The notes under the pieces are model-generated. The model was not told the DNA's origin, did no database searches, and worked only from the letters and a program-made list of their open reading frames with translations. From Lentihominibacter butyricus (lineage in GTDB: Bacteria; Bacillota; Clostridia; Peptostreptococcales; Anaerovoracaceae), in NCBI RefSeq assembly GCF_025567305.1, contig NZ_JAOQJP010000002.1:124001-188000 (forward strand): a DNA stretch of 64,000 nt. Reading direction: 5' to 3'. Every line of letters begins with the position of its first letter. Position 1 is the first letter of the stretch. Shown here in pieces: positions 8,330 to 16,566 of the stretch. Made by a program: the position numbers and the translations under genes.

Positions 8330-8580
8330 TGTGTATTATTGCCACCATTCTGTTCCCATCTACACATCGCCGCTTAAAATTGTGTAGAGCCAGCGCTCGC
8401 CAAAAAAAAATTACACAAGGTTTTCAGCAAAAAAGCGAAAACCGGGCTGTTTTGCACTAAAAGTTCGACATTTTTACAATTTTATCCAATTTTTTGTGTA
8501 TCAAAAAATTTATTTTTCGAAAAATGCACAAATCTGAGATCCGATGTGTATTTGATTTCGGATTTCTGAAATCCTGCACA
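8330..8580. repeat. Element A: ordered array of eight TGTGYA/TRCACA hexamers
   Basis: A non-coding AT-rich stretch with hexamers at 8330 (TGTGTA), 8361 (TACACA), 8381 (TGTGTA), 8412 (TACACA), 8495 (TGTGTA), 8525 (TGCACA), 8545 (TGTGTA) and 8575 (TGCACA). Orientation alternates, forming two four-motif modules 165 bp apart. Steps inside a module are about 30, 20 and 30 bp, near whole turns of the helix. The middle pair of each module is an inverted repeat with exactly 14 bp between hexamers. The same array with the same offsets recurs at 56781-57031. It lies between rubrerythrin and yitT, 345 bp before the latter. Function unknown. Confidence 0.7.
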
Positions 8581-8702
8581 ATATCAGCATATCAGCGCCA
8601 TAAGAGTTCTGCCGTGCAGCACGTTTGCGCTTTGCATCGAAAAAAAGCGTCGCAGGTCCATTATGCCAACCAGCAAATCTGTCCATACAGGCACCGCACG
8701 TC

Positions 8703-8744
8703 CGCCACCGATCCGTCGTACAACGCCACCGATCCTCAACACAA
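8703..8744 (+). repeat. Two-copy 21-bp direct repeat
   Basis: CGCCACCGATCC starts at 8703 and again at 8724. The units agree in the first 12 bases and the terminal ACAA. It is part of the non-coding stretch before yitT. Confidence 0.55.
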
Positions 8745-8806
8745 CTTCATGGATCCCTCCCGCAATTTTCACTTCATGCCCGGCGGTTCTTGTGATATAC
8801 TGTCTA

Positions 8807-8884
8807 TGTTCATCGGTCTCGGGATCGATCACTGTTCATCGGTCTCAGGGCTAATCACTGTCAATCGGTTTCAGAATCGGTCGG
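8807..8884 (+). repeat. Three-copy 26-bp tandem repeat upstream of yitT
   Basis: Units start at 8807, 8833 and 8859. Each begins TGTTCATCGGTCTC or, in the last, TGTCAATCGGTTTC, and contains a run close to AGGGATAATCAC. It ends about 40 bp before the yitT start, so it may lie in its promoter region or 5' leader. No clear -35/-10 pair is visible between it and the gene. Confidence 0.65.
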
Positions 8885-8925
8885 CTTTCACATATGATTC
8901 AGCAATACTGCGCAGGAGGCATACA

Positions 8926-9846
8926 ATGCATTCAGATCATGCAAAGAAGTCAAAGGATATCAGTAAAACCAGTGGCAAGGCGCTTTCAGAATTCAGCTTT
9001 AAACGTGAATTGAAAATTCTGGCCTTCGGGCTTGTGGGATCGCTTATCATGGCCATAAACATCAAGAGCTTCGTACACACAGGCGGCCTTTATCCCGGCG
9101 GATTCAACGGAGTGACGCTCCTGATACAGACAATATGTCAGCGATTCTTCGGAATATCACTGCCGTTTTCGCCTATCAGTCTGATCCTCAATGCCATACC
9201 TGCGATATTCAGCTTTAGATTTATCGGCAAGAGATTCACGATAAACACCGCACTCATAATCGTTGCGACTAGTATATTCACAGATATCGTCCCGGCAATA
9301 CCGATCACTCAGGATATCCTGCTGATCAGCGTATTCGGAGGGCTGATCAACGGAGCTGCTATCAGCCTCTGTCTGATCGGCGGCACTTCTACAGGCGGCA
9401 CGGATTTCATAGCCGTATATTTTCTTGAGAAAAGAAATAATGATGTCTGGAATTACATACTGATGGGTAATGCTGCGGTGCTCATCATTGCCGGTCTTCT
9501 TTTCGGCTGGGACAAAGCGCTTTATTCTATCATCTTCCAGTTCACCTCGACCGAGACGATACGCCTGCTCTATCAGGCACACAACAAGGTAACGCTTTTC
9601 ATTGTCACAGATTTCCCGAAAGAACTGTACCAGGCGATACTCGACGCCACACATCACAGTGTGACCGAGATACCTGCAACCGGAATGTATTCGCATGAAG
9701 ATCGCGCCATGCTGTACTGTGTCGTTTCCAGCACAGAGGCGAAGATCGTTACTGAACGCGTACTTGCAAAAGACCCGAAGGCATTCATCAATGTAGTAAA
9801 AACTGAAATGTTCATGGGGCGGTTTCATATGCCTGACAGATACTGA
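8926..9846 (+). CDS. YitT family membrane protein (DUF161 x2, DUF2179)
   Basis: A 306-residue inner-membrane protein of unknown transport or sensory role, common in Firmicutes. About five hydrophobic segments carry two YitT/DUF161 repeats; GGLYPGGFNGVTLL and LIGGTSTGGTDFIAVY are the family signatures. The last 80 residues form the soluble DUF2179 domain (KVTLFIVTDFPKEL... SHEDRAMLYCVVS). The frame is open back to 8494, but CAGGAGG lies 6 bases before the ATG at 8926 and the upstream part is repeats. It is transcribed alone and ends at the bidirectional terminator 9990-10042. Confidence 0.88.
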   Translation: MHSDHAKKSKDISKTSGKALSEFSFKRELKILAFGLVGSLIMAINIKSFVHTGGLYPGGFNGVTLLIQTICQRFFGISLPFSPISLILNAIPAIFSFRFIGKRFTINTALIIVATSIFTDIVPAIPITQDILLISVFGGLINGAAISLCLIGGTSTGGTDFIAVYFLEKRNNDVWNYILMGNAAVLIIAGLLFGWDKALYSIIFQFTSTETIRLLYQAHNKVTLFIVTDFPKELYQAILDATHHSVTEIPATGMYSHEDRAMLYCVVSSTEAKIVTERVLAKDPKAFINVVKTEMFMGRFHMPDRY

Positions 9847-9989
9847 TCGCCGATCATTATGCAAAGGCGCAGTCATTCGGCAATGCCAGTGATCGACTCG
9901 CAGGCAAGGGCTCCATATCTGCGATCACACACATAGATTTCAAACATCGAAATGCGCTCGGCGAATGGGTGATTTCTGCACCGGAATAC

Positions 9990-10042
9990 AAAAACGCTGT
10001 CTCGCAGCGCCTTGATGAGGGCGATGCGATACAGCGTTTTTT
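9990..10042. terminator. Strong bidirectional terminator between yitT and the amino acid ABC operon
   Basis: AAAACGCTGT, then CGCAGCGCC, pair with GGCGATGCG and ACAGCGTTTT around a 7-8-nt loop. The stem is nearly continuous with one mismatch and a 2-nt internal loop. Six T follow on the plus strand and TTTTT on the minus strand, so it can end both convergent units. Nothing else is visible between 9847 and 9989. Confidence 0.85.
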
Positions 10043-10091
10043 CATTGCATATGAAACAAAATTCCGATGTTCCATGCACATCATATTTTAT

Positions 10092-10814
10092 TTAGAGAAC
10101 CTTGCTCAGGAAGTTTTTCGTTCTTTCGTTTTTAGGAGCTCCGAACAGTTCTTCCGGAGTACCCTGCTCCATCACGACTCCCTGATCTATGAAAAGCACC
10201 CGGTCTGCGACCTCACGTGCGAAGCCCATCTCATGAGTAACAATCACCATCGTCATACCTTCTTCAGCAAGCCTTTTCATAACATTGAGTACTTCGCCGA
10301 CCATTTCGGGATCGAGCGCAGACGTCGGTTCGTCAAACAGCATCACTTCAGGCTCCATCGCCAGTGCTCTCGCTATCGCGACTCTCTGCTTCTGGCCGCC
10401 TGACAACGACGCCGGAAAAGATGCAGCCTTATCTGAAAGACCAACTGTTTCAAGGATCTTCAGAGCACTTTCCTCTGCCTCAGCCCTGTTCTTTCCTTTT
10501 ACCTTTACAGGCGCTAAAGTAACATTGTCGAGCACTGTCATATGCGGGAACAGATTGAAATTCTGGAACACCATTCCGAGTCTTTCTCTGATCTTGTCTA
10601 TATCGACTCCAGGAGCATTGATCCTTTCACCATCGAGATAGACCTCACCGCCTGTAGGCTCCTCAAGAAGATTGAGGCACCTTAAAAAGGTACTCTTTCC
10701 GGAACCCGACGGACCTATGACACAGACAACTTCCTGCTCTTCTATTTTTTCACTTATACCCCGGAGGACATCCAGCTTTCCGAAAGATTTTTTCAGATCT
10801 TTAACTTCTATCAC
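10092..10814 (-). CDS. Polar amino acid ABC transporter, ATP-binding protein (GlnQ/TcyC type)
   Basis: Cytoplasmic ATPase of a polar amino acid importer, 240 aa. Walker A is GPSGSGKST (about 33-41), the Q-loop is in VFQNFNLFPH, the signature is LSGGQKQRVAIARAL, Walker B is VMLFDEPTSALDPE and the switch His is in VTHEMGFAREV. The EFFLR-like spacing and the PHMTVLDN block are typical of the PAAT group. Its start overlaps the permease stop by 14 bp, so the two are coupled. It is the last gene of the unit and faces yitT. Confidence 0.92.
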   Translation of the reverse strand: MIEVKDLKKSFGKLDVLRGISEKIEEQEVVCVIGPSGSGKSTFLRCLNLLEEPTGGEVYLDGERINAPGVDIDKIRERLGMVFQNFNLFPHMTVLDNVTLAPVKVKGKNRAEAEESALKILETVGLSDKAASFPASLSGGQKQRVAIARALAMEPEVMLFDEPTSALDPEMVGEVLNVMKRLAEEGMTMVIVTHEMGFAREVADRVLFIDQGVVMEQGTPEELFGAPKNERTKNFLSKVL

Positions 10815-11475
10815 TCTGAGCCATCCTCCTTTCTATATACGCAACCAGTCTGGACAGCGTAAGAGTCATCACGAGATAAACTATAGCAACACCTATATAT
10901 GCCTGGAACGACAGGAACGAAGATGAAGCCCACAGCGTACCGCGCCTTGTGATCTCGACAATACCTGCTACGGAAAGTATCGACGTCTCCTTGATGAGAG
11001 TAACGAATTCGTTTCCGAGCGCAGGAACGATGATCTTGAATGCCTGCGGAACTATTATGTATCTCATGGTCTGTCCGCTGCTGAGTCCAAGTGACCTTGC
11101 AGCTTCCGTCTGCCCTTTGTCTATTGCCTGAAGACCGCTTCGTATTATCTCTGCCATATATGCAGAGCTGTTGATGCCGCATGCGATAAATCCGACTATT
11201 ATCATGTGTTCCCAGTTGAACTGGAGACCAAATGCGGATTTGAGAAGCTGAGGGACACCATATGCCAGTATCAGCACCTGAACCAGCAGAGGAGTTCCTC
11301 TGAGTATGTCCACATATACCGTAGCGATCGCTCTGAGTATCTTGTATTTTGATCGTTTGGCTATAGCAACAAAAAGACCTATGATCATGCCCCCGGTAAC
11401 CGCAACGAGTGAGATTATCAGCGTAACAGGGATACCTCTTGATGCTACAACTATACCTTGTAAATATTCCGCCAA
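10801..11475 (-). CDS. Polar amino acid ABC transporter, permease
   Basis: A 224-residue membrane permease of the HisM/GlnP type. The EAA loop that docks to the ATPase is visible (EAARSLGLSSGQTMRYIIVPQAFK). Five hydrophobic segments can be traced, beginning with GIPVTLIISLVAVTGGMIIGL. The IIRSGLQAIDKGQTEAA block is typical. It is 101 bp downstream of the binding-protein gene, with a hairpin in the gap, and overlaps the ATPase gene. One permease gene implies a homodimer. Confidence 0.92.
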   Translation of the reverse strand: MAEYLQGIVVASRGIPVTLIISLVAVTGGMIIGLFVAIAKRSKYKILRAIATVYVDILRGTPLLVQVLILAYGVPQLLKSAFGLQFNWEHMIIVGFIACGINSSAYMAEIIRSGLQAIDKGQTEAARSLGLSSGQTMRYIIVPQAFKIIVPALGNEFVTLIKETSILSVAGIVEITRRGTLWASSSFLSFQAYIGVAIVYLVMTLTLSRLVAYIERRMAQSDRS

Positions 11476-11496
11476 ACCGCTTCCTCCTTAAAAGCC

Positions 11497-11534
11497 AAAA
11501 AGCCGACCTCCGGCTGCAGATACAGCCAGAGGTC
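11497..11534 (-). terminator. Attenuating hairpin between binding-protein and permease genes
   Basis: On the minus strand GACCTC and GGCT pair with AGCC and GAGGTC (arms at 11529-11534 and 11505-11510), each arm having one unpaired base. CTTTTT follows at about 11501-11497. This partial terminator would give more binding-protein transcript than permease transcript, a common arrangement in ABC importers. Confidence 0.7.
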
Positions 11535-11576
11535 AACCAATTATCTGCTTTATTATTCTAAAACCTACAGTTCTGA

Positions 11577-12353
11577 CTATTTATTGAACCATTCATCAAC
11601 CAGCTTGTCGAATGTTCCGTCTTCCTTGATGTTCTTGAGACCGTCGTTGATCTTCTTGAGAAGCTCATCGTTGCCCTTCTGAACTGCGAATCCGTAGCTT
11701 TCTGCATTGAGAGCATCGCCTACCATCTTGATCTTGTCAGGCTGCTTCTTCATGTAAGCTTCTGTTACAGGCTTGTCATTGATAACTGCAGAAACGTCTC
11801 CGTTGATCAGCTGCATCATTACTGTATCAAGACCGTCCAGGATAACTGCTTCCTTGATCTTGCCCTCTTCCTTCAGTTCCTTTACCTTCTCTGCACCTGT
11901 AGTTCCTGTCTGTGCAGCAACCTTCATATCAGGAGTCAGATCATCGATGCTCGTTATCGAATCATTGTCAACTGTAACTGCCACGAAAAGCTGTGAATCA
12001 TAGTATGAATCACTGAAATCTACTTCTTTCTGTCTTTCAGGGTCATCCTTGTTCATTCCTGCCGCTACGATATCTATGTTTCCTGCCTTGAGTGCAGGGA
12101 TAAGTCCGTCAAATGACAGATTCTCGAATTTAACTTCGAATCCCTGATCTTCACCGATAGCCTTGATCAGATCCATGTCAAGACCTACGATGTTCTGATT
12201 GTCATCTGTAGTGTCAAACGGAGGGAATGTAGGTTCTGTTCCGACTTTGTACACTACGGTATCTCCGCTTCCGCTGTCATCGCTGCCGCCGCATGCCGAC
12301 AGAGAGAAAACGAGAAGCATAGCCAATAAGACTGCTATTACACTTTTTTTCAT
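11577..12353 (-). CDS. Polar amino acid ABC transporter, substrate-binding lipoprotein
   Basis: A 258-residue type-II (SBP_bac_3) receptor. The signal peptide ends in lipobox SLSACG with the lipidated Cys near residue 21. The mature part opens YKVGTEPTFPPFDTTDDNQNIVGLDMDLIKAIG, which is characteristic of the family. AAGMNKDDPERQKEVDFSDSYYDSQ and AQTGTTGAEKVKEL are further family blocks. It binds a polar amino acid, most likely cystine, glutamine or a basic one, but I cannot choose. It is the first gene of the three-gene importer operon and is expected to be the most abundant product. Confidence 0.92.
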   Translation of the reverse strand: MKKSVIAVLLAMLLVFSLSACGGSDDSGSGDTVVYKVGTEPTFPPFDTTDDNQNIVGLDMDLIKAIGEDQGFEVKFENLSFDGLIPALKAGNIDIVAAGMNKDDPERQKEVDFSDSYYDSQLFVAVTVDNDSITSIDDLTPDMKVAAQTGTTGAEKVKELKEEGKIKEAVILDGLDTVMMQLINGDVSAVINDKPVTEAYMKKQPDKIKMVGDALNAESYGFAVQKGNDELLKKINDGLKNIKEDGTFDKLVDEWFNK

Positions 12354-12384
12354 TTTAGTTCTCCTTCTGCATATTTTTATTATT

Positions 12385-12432
12385 ATGTGTGATTTCTTTT
12401 ATAATTATACACACATTGGCAAGAATATTCAA
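12385..12432 (-). promoter_or_regulatory. Promoter and inverted repeat for the amino acid ABC operon
   Basis: On the minus strand TTGAAT (12427-12432) and TATAAT (12404-12409) are 17 bp apart. ATGTGTG (12385-12391) and CACACAT (12410-12416) form a perfect inverted repeat that brackets the -10 box and the start region, a plausible operator. The remainder of the divergent gap (12433-12684) shows a second, plus-strand promoter only. Confidence 0.65.
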
Positions 12433-12599
12433 GAAGTGAATCAAAATCATTTATATAAATTTGCAGCAGGCTTGAGGGCTGCTTGAATGAGCCTGAATGA
12501 AAGCTTTTACGACTGGTTTATGACTGTCTTTTACGGCTGCCGGCAGATACATACAGATATAGTTTTTTATTCTAAAGGCGAAATATCCTCTGCCATCGC

Positions 12600-12629
12600 T
12601 GTACATCACATATCAAAATGTTGTATAAT
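12600..12629 (+). promoter_or_regulatory. Promoter for the symporter unit
   Basis: A perfect TATAAT (12624-12629) follows TGTACA (12600-12605) with an 18-bp spacer. It lies 55 bp upstream of the small membrane protein gene. The -35 box is weak. Confidence 0.45.
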
Positions 12630-12684
12630 CGTACTATAGTTATATGTTACACAGTTACTTGATTTACTTGCAAGGAGCCTAACA

Positions 12685-12921
12685 ATGGAAAAAAAGAAAA
12701 AAATGAAAAACTGGGTGATGGTGAGGCCCAGGAAACCTAAGGAATGGGTAGTGCTGGTGCTCATGCTGGCTACCATCCTTCCCACGATCTCACCAATGGT
12801 CAACTTTTTCAACAAACCTGTGATAATACTGGGACTGCCGCTGCTGTTCTGGCTTGCCATAGGAGCACTCGTCGCAGTTATCATCGTTCTCAACATAGCA
12901 TACAGATGGGGGGTCCACTAA
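12685..12921 (+). CDS. Small two-helix membrane protein, DUF3311-like symporter partner
   Basis: A 78-residue protein with a very basic N-terminus (MEKKKKMKNW, then RPRKPK) and two hydrophobic segments (about 21-42 and 45-72). Short DUF3311-type proteins are commonly encoded just before SSS-family symporters, and here the stop codon abuts the ATG of the symporter. A role as small subunit or assembly partner is inference from that arrangement. A GGAG-type site lies before the ATG. Confidence 0.75.
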   Translation: MEKKKKMKNWVMVRPRKPKEWVVLVLMLATILPTISPMVNFFNKPVIILGLPLLFWLAIGALVAVIIVLNIAYRWGVH

Positions 12922-14424
12922 ATGTCAGTCATCACAGCATGGGGACCTTTCGTCATAACCATCCTTTACACTGTAGTCGCATGTATACTCGGCTACAACG
13001 CTAAAGGAAAGCTCGATATGGACAAGGTCGAAAACTGGTCTTCATCCGGAAACACTTTAGGCATAATCGTAATGATCTTTCTTACCGGTGCTGGAAATGT
13101 AAGCTCATATACATTCCTCGGAGCTCCGGGCTGGGGATACAGCAGAGGCGTGGCATGCCTTTACGTTGTCATTTACATGGCATTCATCGTTTATTCATGC
13201 TACCTGATGTCTCCGAGAGTCAACCGTCTGGCTGTAAAAAGCGGCTACAGGACGCAAGCCGAAGGCATCGGCGCCAGATTCGAATCTCCATTCCTCCGCA
13301 TACTCTGCGGTATCGTCGGAGCTTTCGCAGTCATCGGCAACTCGCTGGTGCAGGTCATCGGATCCGGTAATATACTTTATGTAATGAGTCACGGAGCTAT
13401 CCCGCTCTGGCTCGGAGAGCTGATCATAGTTTCGGCTATCGCGTTTTACGTTTATAAAAGCGGCCTGCGCGCTATCGGCTGGACGAACGTTCTTCAGGGC
13501 GTCCTGATGTTCTGTCTGTCGATACTGGTAGGACTGTTCGTGCTTTACACCGCAATGGGCAACTTCAGCATAGGCGACGCGTTCAGAACTCTGCAGGAGG
13601 TATCCCCTCAGCACCTGACACTTCCCGGTGCTATGGACAACTTCCCTCCTGTTTACTGGACGACTTCGATACTCATCAGTATCTTCTCGTTCTGGCCTCA
13701 GTTCTGGGTATGGGCTTCAGGTGCAAAGGACGAGGATACGGCAAGAAGACAGTACCTCTACGTGCCTGTTTTCTATTTCGTGATGATCCCTATGATGATC
13801 GTAGGTCTCGTATGTGTATTCGCATTCACTGAGTTCAACGGTGAATCCACCGACCAGGTGGCGCTGCAGTACTGTCTCGACAATCTTCCATGGTGGATCA
13901 CAGGTCTGCTGGGCGCAGGTATACTCGCCGCATCACAGTCATCTGCAGAGCCTCAGTTCCATACGAGTACATTCACGCTGACGCACGACGTTATCGCACC
14001 CGCTGCCAAACTCACTCCGGAAAAAGAAGGAAAGCTCCAGAGGAAGCTTCTTCTCGTCGTGATATTCCTGATCGCTTACCCGCTTTCAGTCACGAATCCG
14101 GGCGAGCTCGTAAACATACTGCTGGTATGCTACGGATTCATCGGACAGCTGTTCCCGTGCATGCTCGGCGTACTGTGCTGGCCGCGTGCAACGAAAGCTG
14201 GCGCTATCGCAGGCCTGGCTTCAGGCGTGCTGGTCGTGGCACTGTTCAATATAGTATGGCCTAATCCGCTTTTCGTGCATGCAGGTATCTGGGGACTTCT
14301 CGTAAATCTGCCGGTGTTCATCATCGTAAGTCTGTTCACAAAGCCGGCTTCAGAGGAAACACTGCGCAAGTTCTTCCCTGACTACATCATGGATCAGCTT
14401 TACGAAGAGGTCGAAGAGGCATAA
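12922..14424 (+). CDS. Sodium:solute symporter family (SSS) transporter
   Basis: A 500-residue membrane protein with about 13 hydrophobic segments, of the LeuT-fold SSS family (pantothenate/proline/carboxylate symporters). Family features include the N-terminal helix break GAGNVSSYTFLGAPGW (about 57-72), GYRTQAEGIGARF in the cytoplasmic loop, and ASQSSAEPQFHTSTFTLTHDV (about 345-365), which carries the Ser/Thr residues of the sodium-2 site. The start is the ATG directly after the preceding stop. The next gene encodes an amidohydrolase, so the substrate may be an amide, urea-like or ring compound; this is inference. Confidence 0.88.
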   Translation: MSVITAWGPFVITILYTVVACILGYNAKGKLDMDKVENWSSSGNTLGIIVMIFLTGAGNVSSYTFLGAPGWGYSRGVACLYVVIYMAFIVYSCYLMSPRVNRLAVKSGYRTQAEGIGARFESPFLRILCGIVGAFAVIGNSLVQVIGSGNILYVMSHGAIPLWLGELIIVSAIAFYVYKSGLRAIGWTNVLQGVLMFCLSILVGLFVLYTAMGNFSIGDAFRTLQEVSPQHLTLPGAMDNFPPVYWTTSILISIFSFWPQFWVWASGAKDEDTARRQYLYVPVFYFVMIPMMIVGLVCVFAFTEFNGESTDQVALQYCLDNLPWWITGLLGAGILAASQSSAEPQFHTSTFTLTHDVIAPAAKLTPEKEGKLQRKLLLVVIFLIAYPLSVTNPGELVNILLVCYGFIGQLFPCMLGVLCWPRATKAGAIAGLASGVLVVALFNIVWPNPLFVHAGIWGLLVNLPVFIIVSLFTKPASEETLRKFFPDYIMDQLYEEVEEA

Positions 14425-14483
14425 AAATGCAGATCATGGCATCCCGCCGGATCACATGATAAAAGCAACAATATCGAAAGTAC

Positions 14484-14538
14484 CGCAGGAAATCACCTGC
14501 GCTAAAAAGCGAGCGGCTCGGCATCACTGCGGGCCGCT
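14484..14538 (+). promoter_or_regulatory. Two hairpins between symporter and amidohydrolase genes
   Basis: CGCAGG/CCTGCG (14484-14501, 6-nt loop) is followed by AGCGGC/GCCGCT (14512-14538) and TTTAAAAC. The T run is short, so this may be a weak terminator or a processing site that sets the ratio between the two genes. The gap totals 169 bp. Confidence 0.45.
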
Positions 14539-14593
14539 TTAAAACTAACAACTGACATATGATTTTCTGACTGGCAAAAGGAGGTATGATACC

Positions 14594-16222
14594 ATGAACA
14601 AATCACTTTCAATGTATGCCGACATGATTTTCAAACACGGCGTCGTCGTGACTGTGGATAAGGAAAATTCCATATGCGAAGCCGTTGCTGTAAAGGGCAA
14701 CAAGATCGTCTATGTCGGAGACGATGCAGGCGTCGAAATGTGGAAGGGCGAAAACACAAAGGTCATCGATCTTGACGGCCGCGCACTGCTTCCCGGATTC
14801 ATCGATTCGCACATGCACCTGGGAATGACCGGACAGAACGCAGCCGTGATAATCGACTGCAACAGCAATGACGTGACGAGCATCAGGCAGATACAGGAAA
14901 AGATCCGCGAGGCCGCTGCAAAGACGCCAAAAGGCGCATGGATCAAAGCCACCGGATATGAGCAGAGCAAGCTCGCCGAGGGAAGACATCCGACCCGCGA
15001 CGAACTCGATGAGGCAGCTCCCGACAATCCGGTACAGCTGACGAGATGCTGTCTGCACATGGGAGTCTACAACACACTTGCACTCGAAGCAGGTGGTATC
15101 ACCGGACCTGAGATGTTTGCGCCGGGAGAGGTCGTAGTCGACGAAAACGGACGCATGACAGGCCTGCTCAAGGAGACCGCATGCACTTACATGTGGGACA
15201 AAGTCATTTACACGGAAGAAGAATTCATGAAATCCTTTAAAGCCGCAAACGACATACTTCTCAGCTACGGTGTGACAAGTATGCACGACGGCAGCTTTTA
15301 CGGCGAGGAGACTATCGGTCTCTATCAGGAAGCGTGCCGCAGCAGGCTCATCAAGGTGAGAATGTACAACCTGCTCTATCATGCTTACGGCAAGAAGAAG
15401 ACGATCGAATGGGTCAACCGTTTCATTTCGACAGGCATACACGGCGGTCTGGGTGACGATCATTTCAGGCTCGGACATGTCAAGATCCTGATCGACGGCA
15501 GCACCAGTGGACCTTCATGCGCAACTACAGAGCCTTACAGCCACGACCCGAACCTCAAGGGTATTCAGCTTTACACACAGGAGGAAGCCGATGATATCAT
15601 CATAAAGGCTCACAATGCCGGCTTCAACGTTTCGGCACATGCTGTCGGCGACGCCGCCGTAAACGTGATACTGACGTCGATCGAGCGTGCGATGGCCCAG
15701 AACCCGCGTCCTTGCAGACACAGGATCGAGCACTGCGGCATAATCAACGAAGAACTCCTCGCCCGAATCAAAAAAGCCGGCATCGTGCCGATACCGAACC
15801 CCGGGTTCTTCAATGAAAATGCTGAGATCTACGTAAAGTATTACGGCGACAGAGTCAACTACATGTTCCCGCTGAAGTCGTATCTGGACAACGGCATCAT
15901 CGCTGCTCTCGGTTCCGACTCGCCGGTCATCGAAGCTGATCCTATGATCGGTCTTTACGGGGCTATGACGCGCTCTGACAAGTGCAGCGGTACCGTTGCT
16001 GGTCAGGGCCAGTGCATCGGCATCATGGATGCGATCAGGATGTACACATACAATGGCGCCTATGCTTCTCTCGAGGAAGATATAAAGGGCAGCATCGAGC
16101 CGGGCAAGCTCGCTGATCTCGTCGTACTGTCCGAGAACATACTCGAAACTCCTGTCGAAAAGATCAAGTCGGTAAAGGCCGATATGACAGTTATCGATGG
16201 TGAGATCGTATATGAGCGATAA
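14594..16222 (+). CDS. YtcJ-like metal-dependent amidohydrolase
   Basis: A 542-residue cytoplasmic member of the amidohydrolase superfamily (Amidohydro_3/YtcJ group, usual length 520-560). The metal motif HMHLGM follows LLPGFIDS near residue 70. Other expected ligands are seen in NVSAHAVGDAAV, HRIEHCG and LGSDSPV. An N-terminal and C-terminal composite beta domain is present (VVTVDKENS at the start, LADLVVLSENI near the end). Members hydrolyse amides or carbamates but the substrate here is unknown. AAAGGAGG precedes the ATG. It probably handles a compound imported by the SSS symporter. Confidence 0.88.
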   Translation: MNKSLSMYADMIFKHGVVVTVDKENSICEAVAVKGNKIVYVGDDAGVEMWKGENTKVIDLDGRALLPGFIDSHMHLGMTGQNAAVIIDCNSNDVTSIRQIQEKIREAAAKTPKGAWIKATGYEQSKLAEGRHPTRDELDEAAPDNPVQLTRCCLHMGVYNTLALEAGGITGPEMFAPGEVVVDENGRMTGLLKETACTYMWDKVIYTEEEFMKSFKAANDILLSYGVTSMHDGSFYGEETIGLYQEACRSRLIKVRMYNLLYHAYGKKKTIEWVNRFISTGIHGGLGDDHFRLGHVKILIDGSTSGPSCATTEPYSHDPNLKGIQLYTQEEADDIIIKAHNAGFNVSAHAVGDAAVNVILTSIERAMAQNPRPCRHRIEHCGIINEELLARIKKAGIVPIPNPGFFNENAEIYVKYYGDRVNYMFPLKSYLDNGIIAALGSDSPVIEADPMIGLYGAMTRSDKCSGTVAGQGQCIGIMDAIRMYTYNGAYASLEEDIKGSIEPGKLADLVVLSENILETPVEKIKSVKADMTVIDGEIVYER

Positions 16223-16305
16223 GCAGAATGTAATGGAAAATCGCACGCTACGGTTTTGCAGCAAATCTCAATGACCCATGTGTGTGCATATTTTGCACAA
16301 CTGCC

Positions 16306-16412
16306 AAACAGCGCACACATGCAGGCTCTGCATCAAAATTCAAAACAATGCACACGTGCAGGCTTTGCACTAAAACTAAAACAACGCTCACGGGCAGGCT
16401 TTGTATAAAATG
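16306..16412 (+). repeat. Three tandem imperfect repeats of 35-37 bp
   Basis: Units start at 16306, 16343 and 16378, each reading close to AAACARYGCWCACRNGCAGG, then CTYTG and an A-rich tail. They are directly tandem with no unique spacers, so this is not a CRISPR array. Each unit also contains a TGCACA/TGCAGG-like core. It lies between the amidohydrolase stop and the terminator at 16449, in otherwise empty sequence (16223-16305). Confidence 0.65.
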
Positions 16413-16448
16413 CCAGCGGGCATGCACGTGCATGATCTACAAAAAACA

Positions 16449-16498
16449 ACGGAGATACCGTGAGGATCATTTCTGATCGGGTATCTCCGTTTTATTTT
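16449..16498. terminator. Bidirectional terminator between amidohydrolase and NhaC genes
   Basis: ACGGAGATACC (16449-16459) pairs perfectly with GGTATCTCCGT (16480-16490), with an inner GATCA/TGATC helix. TTTTATTTTTATT follows on the plus strand and TTGTTTTTTG on the minus strand. It serves both convergent genes. Confidence 0.9.
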
Positions 16499-16566
16499 TA
16501 TTGTTGTTCTTATCGATCGGTGAGATCATCGAAATCACTCGAAACAGATCGTTAAAAGCCGATACT

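Noticed and set aside
8330..8580. Replication origin
   Set aside because: No dnaA, dnaN or other origin genes are present, no true TTATCCACA boxes and no clear unwinding element; two similar arrays in 64 kb also argue against it.
9857..10084. Short minus-strand frames after yitT
   Set aside because: They overlap the strong bidirectional terminator at 9990-10042 and show no recognisable protein.
16306..16412. CRISPR array
   Set aside because: Units of about 36 bp are directly tandem with no spacer between them, they are imperfect, and no cas gene is present in the window.
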